Part shown: piece after piece, positions 7,887 through 15,058 of the stretch
Layout of the letters: every line of letters begins with the position of its first letter
Numbering within the stretch: position 1 is the stretch's first letter
Source: JBCCGG01 sp039029395
Lineage (GTDB): Bacteria > Pseudomonadota > Alphaproteobacteria > Kiloniellales > JAKSDN01
Assembly: GCA_039029395.1 (NCBI GenBank)
Contig: JBCCGG010000071.1
Location: forward strand, 1-19,481
Direction of reading: 5' to 3'
Length of the DNA stretch: 19,481 nt
Position numbers and translations under genes: made by a program
The notes under the pieces: generated by a model
Told to the model about the DNA's origin: nothing
The model's input: the letters and a program-made list of their open reading frames with translations, nothing else
Database searches by the model: none

Positions 7887-7915
7887 TGACACCCCGCTGT
7901 CAGCAGCCCCCTGCT
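7887..7915. promoter_or_regulatory. two adjoining inverted repeats in divergent intergenic region
   Basis: TGACA-N6-TGTCA (7887-7902) is followed by AGCAG-N4-CTGCT (7902-7915), sharing one base. They lie between the exporter and the PNPOx-like gene, 52 bases upstream of the latter. They could be an operator or tandem RNA hairpins in a leader. No clear sigma-70 promoter accompanies them, and no other gene is seen in this 238-base gap. Confidence 0.3.
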
Positions 7916-7929
7916 ACACCTTCCGGCAT

Positions 7930-8117
7930 GCGCCCCACGCGCCCTCGACCGGAGTCTGCTTGTCCCATGGCCACTTTCCAGAAGCTGCACCCGCCCCTAC
8001 GCGCCTTCATCGAGCGCCAGCGGCTCTTCTTTGTCGCGACTGCCGCGCCGGACGGGCGGGTCAACCTCTCGCCCAAGGGGCTCACCACCCTCCGTGTCCT
8101 GGGCCCTCGGCGCATCG
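7930..8117 (+). repeat. right copy of an imperfect direct repeat
   Basis: This is the intact counterpart of 2316-2502, in the same orientation, about 5.6 kb away. Seventeen bases are identical at 7938-7954 and 2324-2340; identity then drops just before the ATG and stays near 87% through the first 50 codons by hand count. It covers the upstream region and N-terminus of the PNPOx-like gene. Confidence 0.75.
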
Positions 8118-8530
8118 TCTGGCTCAACCTCAGCGGCTCGGGCAACGAGACCGCGGCGCACCTGCGCGAAAGCGCGCGCATGACCCTCATGTTCTGCGCC
8201 TTCGAGGGCCAGGCCATGATCCTGCGGGTCTATGGCCAGGCCAGCGTCCTGCACCCGCGCGATCCTGGCTGGGACGCGCTCGCCGACCTCTTCCCGCCGC
8301 TGGCCGGCAGCCGCCAGATCTTCGATGTCGCCATCGATCTTGTGCAAAACTCCTGCGGCACGGGCGTACCGCTTATGCCTTACCAGGGCGAGCGCGCCGA
8401 GGCCGAGCTGCTGCCGTTCTACGAAGAGATGGGCGAAGCGGGCGTCAGGGACTATTGGCAGAGGAAGAACCAGGTTAGCATCGACGGCAAGCCAACCGGG
8501 ATCCTGCCCGAGGCTCCCCAACCAAAGTGA
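7967..8530 (+). CDS. pyridoxamine 5'-phosphate oxidase-like FMN protein
   Basis: 187 residues of the split-barrel flavin-binding fold. The N-terminal pattern LRAFIERQRLFFVATAA followed by GRVNLSPKG is typical of this PNPOx-like subfamily, as are the central LSGSGNETAAHLRE and the C-terminal KNQVSIDGKPTG. Members bind FMN or F420 and are mostly of unknown substrate; this is not a demonstrated PdxH. The ATG at 7967 is chosen because homology with the broken copy and the family N-terminus begin here; the frame extends upstream but that part is not protein-like. The ABM-domain gene follows after 43 bases, and both genes contributed fragments to the broken copy at 2316-2550, so they have travelled as a pair. 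Confidence 0.85.
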   Translation: MATFQKLHPPLRAFIERQRLFFVATAAPDGRVNLSPKGLTTLRVLGPRRIVWLNLSGSGNETAAHLRESARMTLMFCAFEGQAMILRVYGQASVLHPRDPGWDALADLFPPLAGSRQIFDVAIDLVQNSCGTGVPLMPYQGERAEAELLPFYEEMGEAGVRDYWQRKNQVSIDGKPTGILPEAPQPK

Positions 8531-8573
8531 CGCCGCGGCCCCGGCGGGCCCGAGCGAAAGAGGACAGACTGAG

Positions 8574-8918
8574 ATGCAGCCGAGCCAGCCGTCCGGCGGA
8601 CCGATCCTTCGTCTCTTCGAGGTCAAGGCCAAAGCGGGCTGCGCTGAGACGCTCTTGCAGAAGTTCGCCACCACCTCGGCCGAGGTGGTCAGCGGGCAGC
8701 CGGGCAACGCAGGCTATTTCTTCGGCCAAGGGTTGGCCGGCGCCGAAGACGTCGTGGTCTTCGCCTCCCTGTGGCGGGACATGGATGCGGTCAAGGCGCG
8801 CTTTGGGGCCGATTGGCTGAGCTCTTACCTGCCGCCGGGCTACGAAGACTTGATCGAGAGCTGTTCCGTCCGCCACCTGGACCTGAGCGCCGGCTGGCAC
8901 GTCCAGTTGGACGAATAG
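8574..8918 (+). CDS. small ABM-domain (antibiotic biosynthesis monooxygenase-like) protein
   Basis: 114 residues. The pattern ILRLFEVKAKAGCAETLLQKF, in part, at the N-terminus, then VVVFASLWRDMDAVKARFG and a short C-terminal strand fits the dimeric alpha/beta ferredoxin-like fold of ABM proteins, usually about 100 residues. Family members include quinone-forming oxygenases and haem-degrading enzymes, but many have no known activity and no catalytic residue can be assigned here. AGAGGA lies about 10 bases upstream of the ATG. Likely co-transcribed with the PNPOx-like gene. Confidence 0.7.
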   Translation: MQPSQPSGGPILRLFEVKAKAGCAETLLQKFATTSAEVVSGQPGNAGYFFGQGLAGAEDVVVFASLWRDMDAVKARFGADWLSSYLPPGYEDLIESCSVRHLDLSAGWHVQLDE

Positions 8919-8996
8919 CGAGTTTGTCCGCCGCTTGCCAGGGGCGCGGCCGATGGGGAATAGTAGTCCTCTGCCGACGCTCCCGAAGGCTCTGTC

Positions 8997-10352
8997 ATGC
9001 ACGCGATCAGAGGCGCCTTTCTCGACTTCCTGGCCGACCCCTTCTACCGGGACGAATCCGAGGCTTTGCGCTACCTGCCCGACGGCTTGCTCGTCATCGA
9101 CGGCGAAAAGATCGCTGACTTCGGTCCCGTCGACGAGCTCGGCGAGAAGTACGCCGAAGTGAAAACCACCCGCTATGCAAACCGCCTGATTCTGCCGGGC
9201 TTTATCGACACCCACGTCCACTATCCCCAAACCGAGATGATCGGCGCCTACGGCGAGCAGCTCCTGGAGTGGCTCGAGATCTACACCTTCCCGACCGAGA
9301 TCAAGTTCCGCGACAAGCTCTACGCGCGCAGCGTGGCCGAGCGCTTTCTCGACCACCTTCTGGCCAGCGGCACGACCACGGCTCAGGTCTTCACCACCAC
9401 CTTTCCCCAATCGGTTGATGCCTTCTTCGAGGCCTGCAGCGCGCGCAACATCTGCATGATCGCGGGCCTGACCGGCATCGACCGGCCGGGCCTGGCGCCG
9501 CCGGACTATTTGGACACCGCCGACTCCTTCTACGCCAACAGCAAGGCATTGATCGAGCGCTGGCACCGGACGGGGCGCAACAAGTACGCCATCACGCCGC
9601 GCTTCGCGCTCGGCTCCACGGCCGAGCAGCTCGACCGTTGCGGCCAGCTCAAGGGTGAGTATCCCGACACCTGGGTCAACACCCACATGTCCGAGAACCA
9701 CAAGGAGATCGCCCAGGTCGCCGAGCTGTTCCCGGAGTCTTCGGACTACCTCAACGTCTACGAGCGCGCCGGCATCGTCGGACCCAAGTTCACCGCCGGC
9801 CATTCGATCCACTTGAGCGACGACGCCTTCCGGCGTATGTCCGCCTCCAAGTCCTCGATCTCCTTCTGCCCCACGTCCAACCTTTTCCTGGGCAGTGGGC
9901 TCTTCAAGCTCCACCAGGCCAAATCGGTTGAGACCCCGGTGCCGGTCGGACTCGGCAGCGACGTGGGCGGCGGCAACAGCTTCTGCATGCTCCAAGTGCT
10001 GGAGAACGCCTACAAGGTGGCCGCGATGCAGTCCCAGAAGCTCTCGGTCATGAAGGGGCTCTACCTCGCGACCCTGGGCGGGGCCAAGGCGCTGCACCTG
10101 GAGCACGAGATCGGCAGCTTCGATCCGGGCAAGTTCGCCGACCTGGTGGTGCTCCATCCCCGCTCGACCCCGGTCAAGCGCTTCCGTGCCGAGCAGGCCG
10201 ATCATGGCGCCCACCCTACCCCGGCGGCCCGGGAGATGGCGCGCCTCCAGCACGAGGCCTTCGGCATGATGGCGCTCGGCGACGAGCGCGCCGTCGAGGC
10301 GACCTATGTTAGCGGCGAGCCGCTCTACCAGAAGGGCCGAGCGACCGGTTGA
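8997..10352 (+). CDS. guaD: guanine deaminase
   Basis: 451 residues, amidohydrolase superfamily; converts guanine to xanthine and ammonia in purine salvage or breakdown, in the cytosol. Motifs in order: PGFIDTHVHYPQ (67-78) with zinc ligands His73 and His75; NTHMSEN (228-234) with His230 and catalytic Glu233; AGHSIHLSD (267-275) with His269; CPTSNLFLGSGLF (291-303), characteristic of guanine deaminases; and GLGSDVGGG (318-326) with Asp322. Length matches the family. GAAGG lies 7 bases before the ATG. No xanthine dehydrogenase or other purine gene is in the window, so the purine link comes from this gene alone. The next gene starts 84 bases downstream. Confidence 0.93.
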   Translation: MHAIRGAFLDFLADPFYRDESEALRYLPDGLLVIDGEKIADFGPVDELGEKYAEVKTTRYANRLILPGFIDTHVHYPQTEMIGAYGEQLLEWLEIYTFPTEIKFRDKLYARSVAERFLDHLLASGTTTAQVFTTTFPQSVDAFFEACSARNICMIAGLTGIDRPGLAPPDYLDTADSFYANSKALIERWHRTGRNKYAITPRFALGSTAEQLDRCGQLKGEYPDTWVNTHMSENHKEIAQVAELFPESSDYLNVYERAGIVGPKFTAGHSIHLSDDAFRRMSASKSSISFCPTSNLFLGSGLFKLHQAKSVETPVPVGLGSDVGGGNSFCMLQVLENAYKVAAMQSQKLSVMKGLYLATLGGAKALHLEHEIGSFDPGKFADLVVLHPRSTPVKRFRAEQADHGAHPTPAAREMARLQHEAFGMMALGDERAVEATYVSGEPLYQKGRATG

Positions 10353-10391
10353 CGCCGGGCCGTCATCCCGTCTTGCGCCATCGCCTCTCAC

Positions 10392-10405
10392 GGACAAAAG
10401 TGTCC
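10392..10405. promoter_or_regulatory. inverted repeat GGACA-N4-TGTCC
   Basis: A perfect 5-bp palindrome lies 31 bases upstream of the MDR gene start; its right arm can instead pair with GACA a few bases further on (TGTC-N6-GACA). It might be an operator or a small leader hairpin. No promoter elements could be assigned with confidence. Confidence 0.25.
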
Positions 10406-10436
10406 CAAGCGACACGAGGGGGAGGGGACGCGTTTC

Positions 10437-11528
10437 ATGACCATTCCAGCGACCATGACAGCCGTTGTGCTGACCGGCCACGGCGGCCTCGACAAGCTCG
10501 AGCTGCGCACTGACGTGGCAACGCCGGCGCCCGGTCCGGGCGAGGTCTTGATCCGGGTCGCGGCGGCCGGGATCAACAACACCGACATCAACACCCGCAC
10601 CGCCTGGTACTCCAAGGCGGTGCGCGGCGAGACCAACGAGGGCGGGGCCGAGGGTTTCGACCAGGCGGCCGATGACGACGGCTCTTGGTCGGGCACGGCG
10701 CTGACTTTCCCGCGCATCCAGGGCGCCGATTGCTGTGGGCGCATCGTCGCCGTGGGCGAGGGCGTCGACGCCGGGCGTGTCGGCGAGCGGGTCCTGGTGC
10801 GGAATATGCTGCGCTCCTACGTGGACTACCGGCCCTTCGAGTGCTGGACCTTCGGCTCGGAATGCGACGGCGGCTTCGCGCAGTATGCCAAGGCGCCGGC
10901 GCGCGAGACCTACCGGGTCGAGTGCGATTGGAGCGACAGCGAGCTGGCCTCGATTCCTTGCGCGTACTCCACCGCGGAAGGCATGCTCCATCGCGCCTCG
11001 GTCGGCGCCGAGCGGGTGCTGGTGACAGGGGCCTCGGGCGGGGTCGGCTCGGCCGCGGTCCAGCTGGCAAAGCGACGCGGCGCCCATGTGACCGCCCTGG
11101 CCAGCGCGGCCAAGACCGACGAGGTGCGCGCCCTGGGCGCCGACCAGGTGGTCGACCGGAATGCCGATCTGTCGGCCGTGCTCGGGCCCGACAGCATCGA
11201 TGTGGCAATCGACCTGGTCGCCGGGCCCGGCTGGCCACGGCTGCTCGAGGTGCTGACTCGGGGCGGGCGCTATGCGACGGCCGGCGCGATCGCCGGGCCG
11301 ATCGTCGAGCTCGACGTGCGCACCCTCTATCTCAAGGACTTGAGCTTCTTCGGCTGCACCTTCCAGGACGACGTGGTGTTCGAGAACCTGATCGGCTACA
11401 TCGAGCGCGGCGAGATCCGCCCGCTGGTCGCCAAGACCTATCCCTTGAGCGAAATCCGCCAGGCCCAGGAGGATTTCCTCGCCAAGGGCTTCGTCGGCAA
11501 GCTCGTGCTCCTGCCGCCCGAGGCCTGA
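10437..11528 (+). CDS. zinc-free MDR-family quinone oxidoreductase-like protein
   Basis: 363 residues, medium-chain dehydrogenase/reductase fold. The N-terminal catalytic domain has GPGEVLIRVAAAGINNTDIN (residues 33-52), where the zinc-binding Cys of alcohol dehydrogenases is replaced by Asn, so a zinc-free quinone-oxidoreductase or enoyl-reductase type is likely. The Rossmann motif VTGASGGVGSAAVQLAKRRGA, in part, starts near residue 198 and indicates NADPH use. An insert around residues 55-90 (polar, rich in Gly, Asp and Glu) is longer than in typical QOR. GGAGGGGAC precedes the ATG. Its stop is 4 bases before the next start, so these two genes are certainly one transcription unit. Confidence 0.88.
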   Translation: MTIPATMTAVVLTGHGGLDKLELRTDVATPAPGPGEVLIRVAAAGINNTDINTRTAWYSKAVRGETNEGGAEGFDQAADDDGSWSGTALTFPRIQGADCCGRIVAVGEGVDAGRVGERVLVRNMLRSYVDYRPFECWTFGSECDGGFAQYAKAPARETYRVECDWSDSELASIPCAYSTAEGMLHRASVGAERVLVTGASGGVGSAAVQLAKRRGAHVTALASAAKTDEVRALGADQVVDRNADLSAVLGPDSIDVAIDLVAGPGWPRLLEVLTRGGRYATAGAIAGPIVELDVRTLYLKDLSFFGCTFQDDVVFENLIGYIERGEIRPLVAKTYPLSEIRQAQEDFLAKGFVGKLVLLPPEA

Positions 11529-11532
11529 CCCA

Positions 11533-12654
11533 GTGAAGATCGTCGCCATCGAGGCCTTTCAGGTGGACCTGCCCTATGCTGGCGGGATCTACCGTCTGTC
11601 GGGCGACCGCGCCTACGAGTCTTTCGATGCCACCATCGTGCGGATCGAGGCGGACGACGGCAGCGAGGGTTGGGGCGAGAGCACGCCCTTCGGCAGCAGC
11701 TACATCGCCGCCCATGCCCTGGGCGTGCGCGCCGGCTTGGCGGAGATCGCGCCCCATCTGCTCGGCTGCGATCCGCGCCGGGTGGACCGAATCAACGAGC
11801 GCATGGACGCCGCCCTGGTCGGCCACAACCACGCCAAGACGGCGCTCGACGTGGCCTGCTTGGACCTATTCGGCAAGTCGGTCGGCCTGGCGGTTTGCGA
11901 CCTCTTGGGCGGGCGCACGGAGGGGCGCCTGCCGGTGATCTCCTCGATCTATGCCGGCGATCCGGAGGACATGCGCGCCCGGGTCGCCGAGCACCGCCGG
12001 CGCGGCTATCTCGGCCACTCGCTCAAGATCGGCGCGCTGGATCGCGACGGCGGGCCCCAGCTGGACGCCGAGCGCATCGCCGCCAGCCTGGCCGACCGCC
12101 GGCCCGGCGAGTTCTTCCTGGTCGACGCCAACGGCGGGCTGACGGTGGAGAGCGCCTTGCGCCTCCTGCGGCTGTTGCCGCCTGGGCTGGACTTCGTTCT
12201 GGAGGCGCCCTGCCGCAGCTGGTCGGAGACCCTTTCCCTGCGCCGCCATTGCGCTGTGCCGATCCTGCTCGACGAGCTGGCGCTCGACGAGGAAAGCCTA
12301 ATCCAGCTAATTCGCGACGATGCCGCCGACGGCATCGGCCTCAAGATCTCCAAGAACGGCGGCCTGACCCGCGGACGGCGCCAGCGGGACATTTGCCTGG
12401 CGGCCGGCCTGACGATCAGCGTCCAGGACACGGTCGGATCTGAGATCGCCTTTTCGGCGATCGTGCACCTGGGGCAAACCGTGCCTGAGCGGCTTTTGCG
12501 CTGCGTGCTCGATTGCAGGGACATGGTGACGCTGGAAACCGCCGCCTTCGACGCGCCGGTAAGCGACGGCGGGGTCGTCGCACCGGACGCGCCGGGCCTC
12601 GGCGTGACACCCAAGCGGGACGTGCTGGGGGCGCCTGTCGCAAGCTGGTCCTGA
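11533..12654 (+). CDS. enolase-superfamily dehydratase, cis-3-hydroxy-L-proline dehydratase-like
   Basis: 373 residues of the mandelate racemase/muconate lactonizing group. The N-terminal capping domain is followed by the barrel with Lys165 (GHSLKIG), metal-ligand candidates Asp198 (VDAN), Glu224 (LEAP) and Asp247/Glu248 (LLDE), and Lys271 (GLKISKNGGLTR). The two lysines on opposite sides of the site are as expected for base/acid chemistry. The C-terminus APGLGVTP...LGAPVASW, the early RAGLAEIAPHLLG, and the His-x-x-Lys-Ile-Gly arrangement recall the characterised cis-3-hydroxy-L-proline dehydratase of Labrenzia, from memory rather than alignment. Related hydroxyproline-betaine epimerases or other acid-sugar dehydratases are alternatives. 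The start is GTG at 11533, 4 bases after the MDR stop. No proline racemase or pyrroline reductase lies nearby, so the pathway is unproven. Confidence 0.85.
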   Translation: MKIVAIEAFQVDLPYAGGIYRLSGDRAYESFDATIVRIEADDGSEGWGESTPFGSSYIAAHALGVRAGLAEIAPHLLGCDPRRVDRINERMDAALVGHNHAKTALDVACLDLFGKSVGLAVCDLLGGRTEGRLPVISSIYAGDPEDMRARVAEHRRRGYLGHSLKIGALDRDGGPQLDAERIAASLADRRPGEFFLVDANGGLTVESALRLLRLLPPGLDFVLEAPCRSWSETLSLRRHCAVPILLDELALDEESLIQLIRDDAADGIGLKISKNGGLTRGRRQRDICLAAGLTISVQDTVGSEIAFSAIVHLGQTVPERLLRCVLDCRDMVTLETAAFDAPVSDGGVVAPDAPGLGVTPKRDVLGAPVASWS

Positions 12655-12666
12655 GCCGGCGTCCCT

Positions 12667-12690
12667 AGGCGGCGCCTTCGGGTGCTTCCT
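12667..12690 (+). terminator. UUCG-loop hairpin after the MDR/dehydratase operon
   Basis: Ten bases at 12667-12676 pair with 12681-12690 around a TTCG loop, with one mismatch and two G-U pairs. It starts 13 bases after the dehydratase stop. No U tract follows, so it may be a processing or protecting 3' stem rather than a true intrinsic terminator. It supports a transcript boundary before the methyltransferase gene. Confidence 0.4.
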
Positions 12691-12754
12691 CTATGGCCTC
12701 GCCCGCGGCTTTGCGTCATCATCGAGCAGATCCAACAGGCAGGAGAGAGGCCCC

Positions 12755-13777
12755 ATGAGCGCGCCAACCCCCGACCACATCATGCGGATCGCCTGCGGCT
12801 ACGGCGTCTCCAAGGCGCTGCTCTCCGCGGTCGGGCTCGGGCTCTACACGCGCCTTGCCGAGGGCCCCATGACGCTCGAGGAGATCATGGCCGCGTTCGG
12901 GCTCCAGCACCGGCCGGCGATGGATTTCCTCGACCTCCTGGTCTCGGTCGATCTACTCGGCCGCGACGGCGACGGGGCGGGCGCGCGCTATCGCAATACT
13001 GACGCCACTGCCGCTTTTCTGGACCGCAATCAGCCCGGCTATGTGGGCGGCATCATCGAGCTTTGGGATAAGCGCAACTACCGCTTTTGGGCGGATATCA
13101 CCGAGGCTTTTCAGACCGGCAAGGCGCAGAACGAAACCAAGCACAGCGAGCGCCCCTTCTTCGAGACGCTCTATGCCGAGCCGGCCCGGCTTGAGGCTTT
13201 CATGGCGGCGATGAACGGCTCCTCGATTCGCAACTTCGAGACCTTGGCGCGGGTCTTTCCCTTTGAGCGCTATCGCAGCTTGACCGACGTGGGCGGTGCC
13301 GATGCGCTGCTGACGCGCTCGGTGGCGGCGGTCCATCCGCACCTCGCCTGCACCTCCTTCGACCTGCCGGTGGTGACCGAGATCGCCGGGCGCAAGATCG
13401 CCGAGGCCGGTCTCTCCGAGCGCATCGAGGCCCGTGCCGGCGACTTCTTCGCCGATCCCCTGCCGGCGGCAGAGGTCATCACCATGGGCATGATCCTGCA
13501 TGACTGGAATCTGGAGCGCAAAAAGCTGCTGGTGCAAAGAGCCTACGACGCCCTGCCCGAAGGCGGTGCCTTCGTCGCGATCGAGGCGCTGATCGACGAT
13601 GCCCGGCGCACCAATACTTTCGGCATTTTCATGTCGATCACCATGTTGATGGAGTTCGGCGACGCCTTCGACTTTTCCGGCGCGGAGTTCGAAGCGTGGT
13701 GCCGTGAGGCGGGCTTCAAGCGCTTCGAGATCATCCCCCTGGAGGGGCCCTCGAGCGCCGCCGTCGCCTACAAGTAG
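12755..13777 (+). CDS. O-methyltransferase-like protein (caffeate/acetylserotonin OMT type)
   Basis: 340 residues. An N-terminal winged-helix dimerisation domain (about 10-95, with LYTRLAEGPMTLEEI and LDLLVSVDLLGR) precedes a Rossmann-like SAM domain, as in plant and bacterial small-molecule O-methyltransferases. The SAM motif I is DVGGADALL (178-186), lacking the third Gly of the usual D-x-G-G-G-x-G. The catalytic-base region is present: MGMILHDWNLERKKLL (244-259) with His249-Asp250, followed by LPEGGAFVAIEALIDD. AGGAGAGAGG gives a strong ribosome site before the ATG. The gene stands alone between hairpins. The altered SAM loop leaves open whether it is an active methyltransferase; the substrate is unknown. 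Confidence 0.82.
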   Translation: MSAPTPDHIMRIACGYGVSKALLSAVGLGLYTRLAEGPMTLEEIMAAFGLQHRPAMDFLDLLVSVDLLGRDGDGAGARYRNTDATAAFLDRNQPGYVGGIIELWDKRNYRFWADITEAFQTGKAQNETKHSERPFFETLYAEPARLEAFMAAMNGSSIRNFETLARVFPFERYRSLTDVGGADALLTRSVAAVHPHLACTSFDLPVVTEIAGRKIAEAGLSERIEARAGDFFADPLPAAEVITMGMILHDWNLERKKLLVQRAYDALPEGGAFVAIEALIDDARRTNTFGIFMSITMLMEFGDAFDFSGAEFEAWCREAGFKRFEIIPLEGPSSAAVAYK

Positions 13778-13781
13778 GCGG

Positions 13782-13812
13782 CCTCTGGCGATCGGGCGCG
13801 GTCGGCCGGAGG
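13782..13812 (+). terminator. long hairpin 3' of the methyltransferase gene
   Basis: Bases 13782-13793 pair with 13800-13812 around a six-base loop, with one bulged G and two G-U pairs, beginning 4 bases after the stop. There is no U tract. It is a probable transcript end or 3' stabilising structure. Confidence 0.45.
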
Positions 13813-13878
13813 GAACAAGACTCGGATAGCCGCATGGCTGGCGCAGTGGTTCGCTTCGGGTCCCAACAGTGACGAGAA

Positions 13879-14352
13879 ATGACCATGGCGATCAAATTCG
13901 AAGCCCTGCCGACCGAGGCTGTCCGCGCTCTGCAGAACGGCGCGGCGGATTCCTACGGATCGGTGCCGGAGAAGCGGGTGTCCGACGGAAACGGCGTTCC
14001 CTGCCGACACTGCTTGAGAAACATCGAAGCGGGGCAAGCCTATCTGACCCTCGCCTATCGACCCTTTCAGTCTCTACAGCCCTACGCGGAGACGGGACCG
14101 ATCTTCCTCCATGCCGAGCCCTGCGAAAGGGCCGGCGCCGAAAGCGAGATTCCCGAGATGTTATCCAGCCCGGAATACATCGTGCGCGGCTACGACGCGA
14201 ACGAACGGATTGTCTACGGAACGGGCGGCGTTGTGGCGACGGCCGAGATCGCCGCGCGATCGGCGAAGCTCTTGGCCGACGAAGGCATTGCGTTCGTTCA
14301 TGTCCGCTCGGCGCAAAACAATTGCTTTCAGTGTCGCGTGGAGAGAATGTGA
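13879..14352 (+). CDS. DUF1203 family protein with paired CxxC motifs
   Basis: 157 residues of the DUF1203 family, recognised by the CRHCLRNIEAGQAYLTLAYRPF region in part (42-63) and PYAETGPIFLHA (68-79). Function unknown. Cys42-x-x-Cys45 near the start and Cys149-x-x-Cys152 near the end could together form a metal site; His44 and Cys82 are further candidates. No signal peptide or membrane helix. The start could instead be the ATG two codons later (13885); neither has a strong ribosome site. It follows the methyltransferase after 101 bases and precedes the cupin by 82 bases on the same strand. Confidence 0.8.
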   Translation: MTMAIKFEALPTEAVRALQNGAADSYGSVPEKRVSDGNGVPCRHCLRNIEAGQAYLTLAYRPFQSLQPYAETGPIFLHAEPCERAGAESEIPEMLSSPEYIVRGYDANERIVYGTGGVVATAEIAARSAKLLADEGIAFVHVRSAQNNCFQCRVERM

Positions 14353-14434
14353 CGCGTGACCGGTTAGCTCGCGCCCTTCGTCCCAATGCCGATCGCTTGA
14401 TTCCCAATCTCTCGTTTGAGGAGTTGCGCCGACA

Positions 14435-14902
14435 ATGCCCAAAACCCATGCCTTCACGCCGGCATCCCTATCGAAGCGGATCGGCACGGGCTATCCAAAG
14501 CCGTTCGACGCGGTGGCGCCCAATCGCGTCAAGCATGTGCTCGGCGATCATGCCGGCTTGACTCAGTATGGCGTCAACTACGTCATCCTGCCGCCGGGCG
14601 AGGCCTCGTCCCTGCGCCATTGGCACCGCGAAGAGGACGAGTTCGTCTACGTTCTTTCCGGCGAGCTTGTGCTAATCACGGACGACGGCGAGGAGGTGAT
14701 GTCGGGCGGGATGTGTGTCGGGTTTCCCGCCGGTGTGGAAAACGGCCACCAACTGGTCAATCGCTCGGCCGCGGACGCGTGCTATTTGGAGATCGGCACC
14801 CGGTCCAACGATGAGGAAGCCTTCTACCCCGATGTGGATCTTCACGTCGTCATCAAGGACAGGAACTTTCACTTCACCAAAAAGAAAGGCGATCCGGTTT
14901 AG
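14435..14902 (+). CDS. cupin-domain protein
   Basis: 155 residues. Cupin motif 1 is RHWHREEDEFVYVLSGE (61-77), with metal ligands His62, His64 and Glu67 or Glu69; motif 2 is FPAGVENGHQLVN (97-109) with His105. The C-terminal HFTKKKGDPV matches the usual ending of this subfamily, so the TAG at 14900 is the natural stop. Homologues are common next to catabolic genes but have no established reaction. GAGGAG lies about 11 bases before the ATG. An open frame continues past the stop (see next entry). Confidence 0.85.
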   Translation: MPKTHAFTPASLSKRIGTGYPKPFDAVAPNRVKHVLGDHAGLTQYGVNYVILPPGEASSLRHWHREEDEFVYVLSGELVLITDDGEEVMSGGMCVGFPAGVENGHQLVNRSAADACYLEIGTRSNDEEAFYPDVDLHVVIKDRNFHFTKKKGDPV

Positions 14903-15058
14903 GCGGGGCAGCTTTGGGAGCCGGTTGAAGAGTTCACCTACGTGGCCGGCCGGTTCCTTATCCTCGGCTTCGAGGAGATCGGGGTCTACGACCCGATCGA
15001 CGCTCAACGGGTATTCTTCGAATCGGGTGCGGCGGACGCGATCCACTGCATGCGCTAG
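14903..15058 (+). pseudogene. 51-codon coding remnant after the cupin stop
   Basis: Directly after the cupin TAG, and in its frame, 51 sense codons run to TAG at 15056-15058. The peptide (starting AGQLWEPVEEFTYVAG, later LILGFEEIGVYDPIDAQ and ending ADAIHCMR) has balanced amphipathic composition, GC-rich third positions and looks like the C-terminus of a real protein, yet there is no start codon apart from an internal GTG at about 14942. I cannot name the family. It ends sharing the CTAG tetranucleotide with the convergent transporter gene, a normal tail-to-tail layout. Most likely it is the 3' remnant of a gene whose front was deleted when the cupin became its neighbour. Confidence 0.45.

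Noticed and set aside
8475..11549. 1024-codon open frame on the minus strand
   Set aside because: It lies antisense to four well-supported + strand genes with named motifs; long antisense frames are common in G+C-rich coding DNA and the translation is Gly/Ala/Arg/His-rich without domain pattern.
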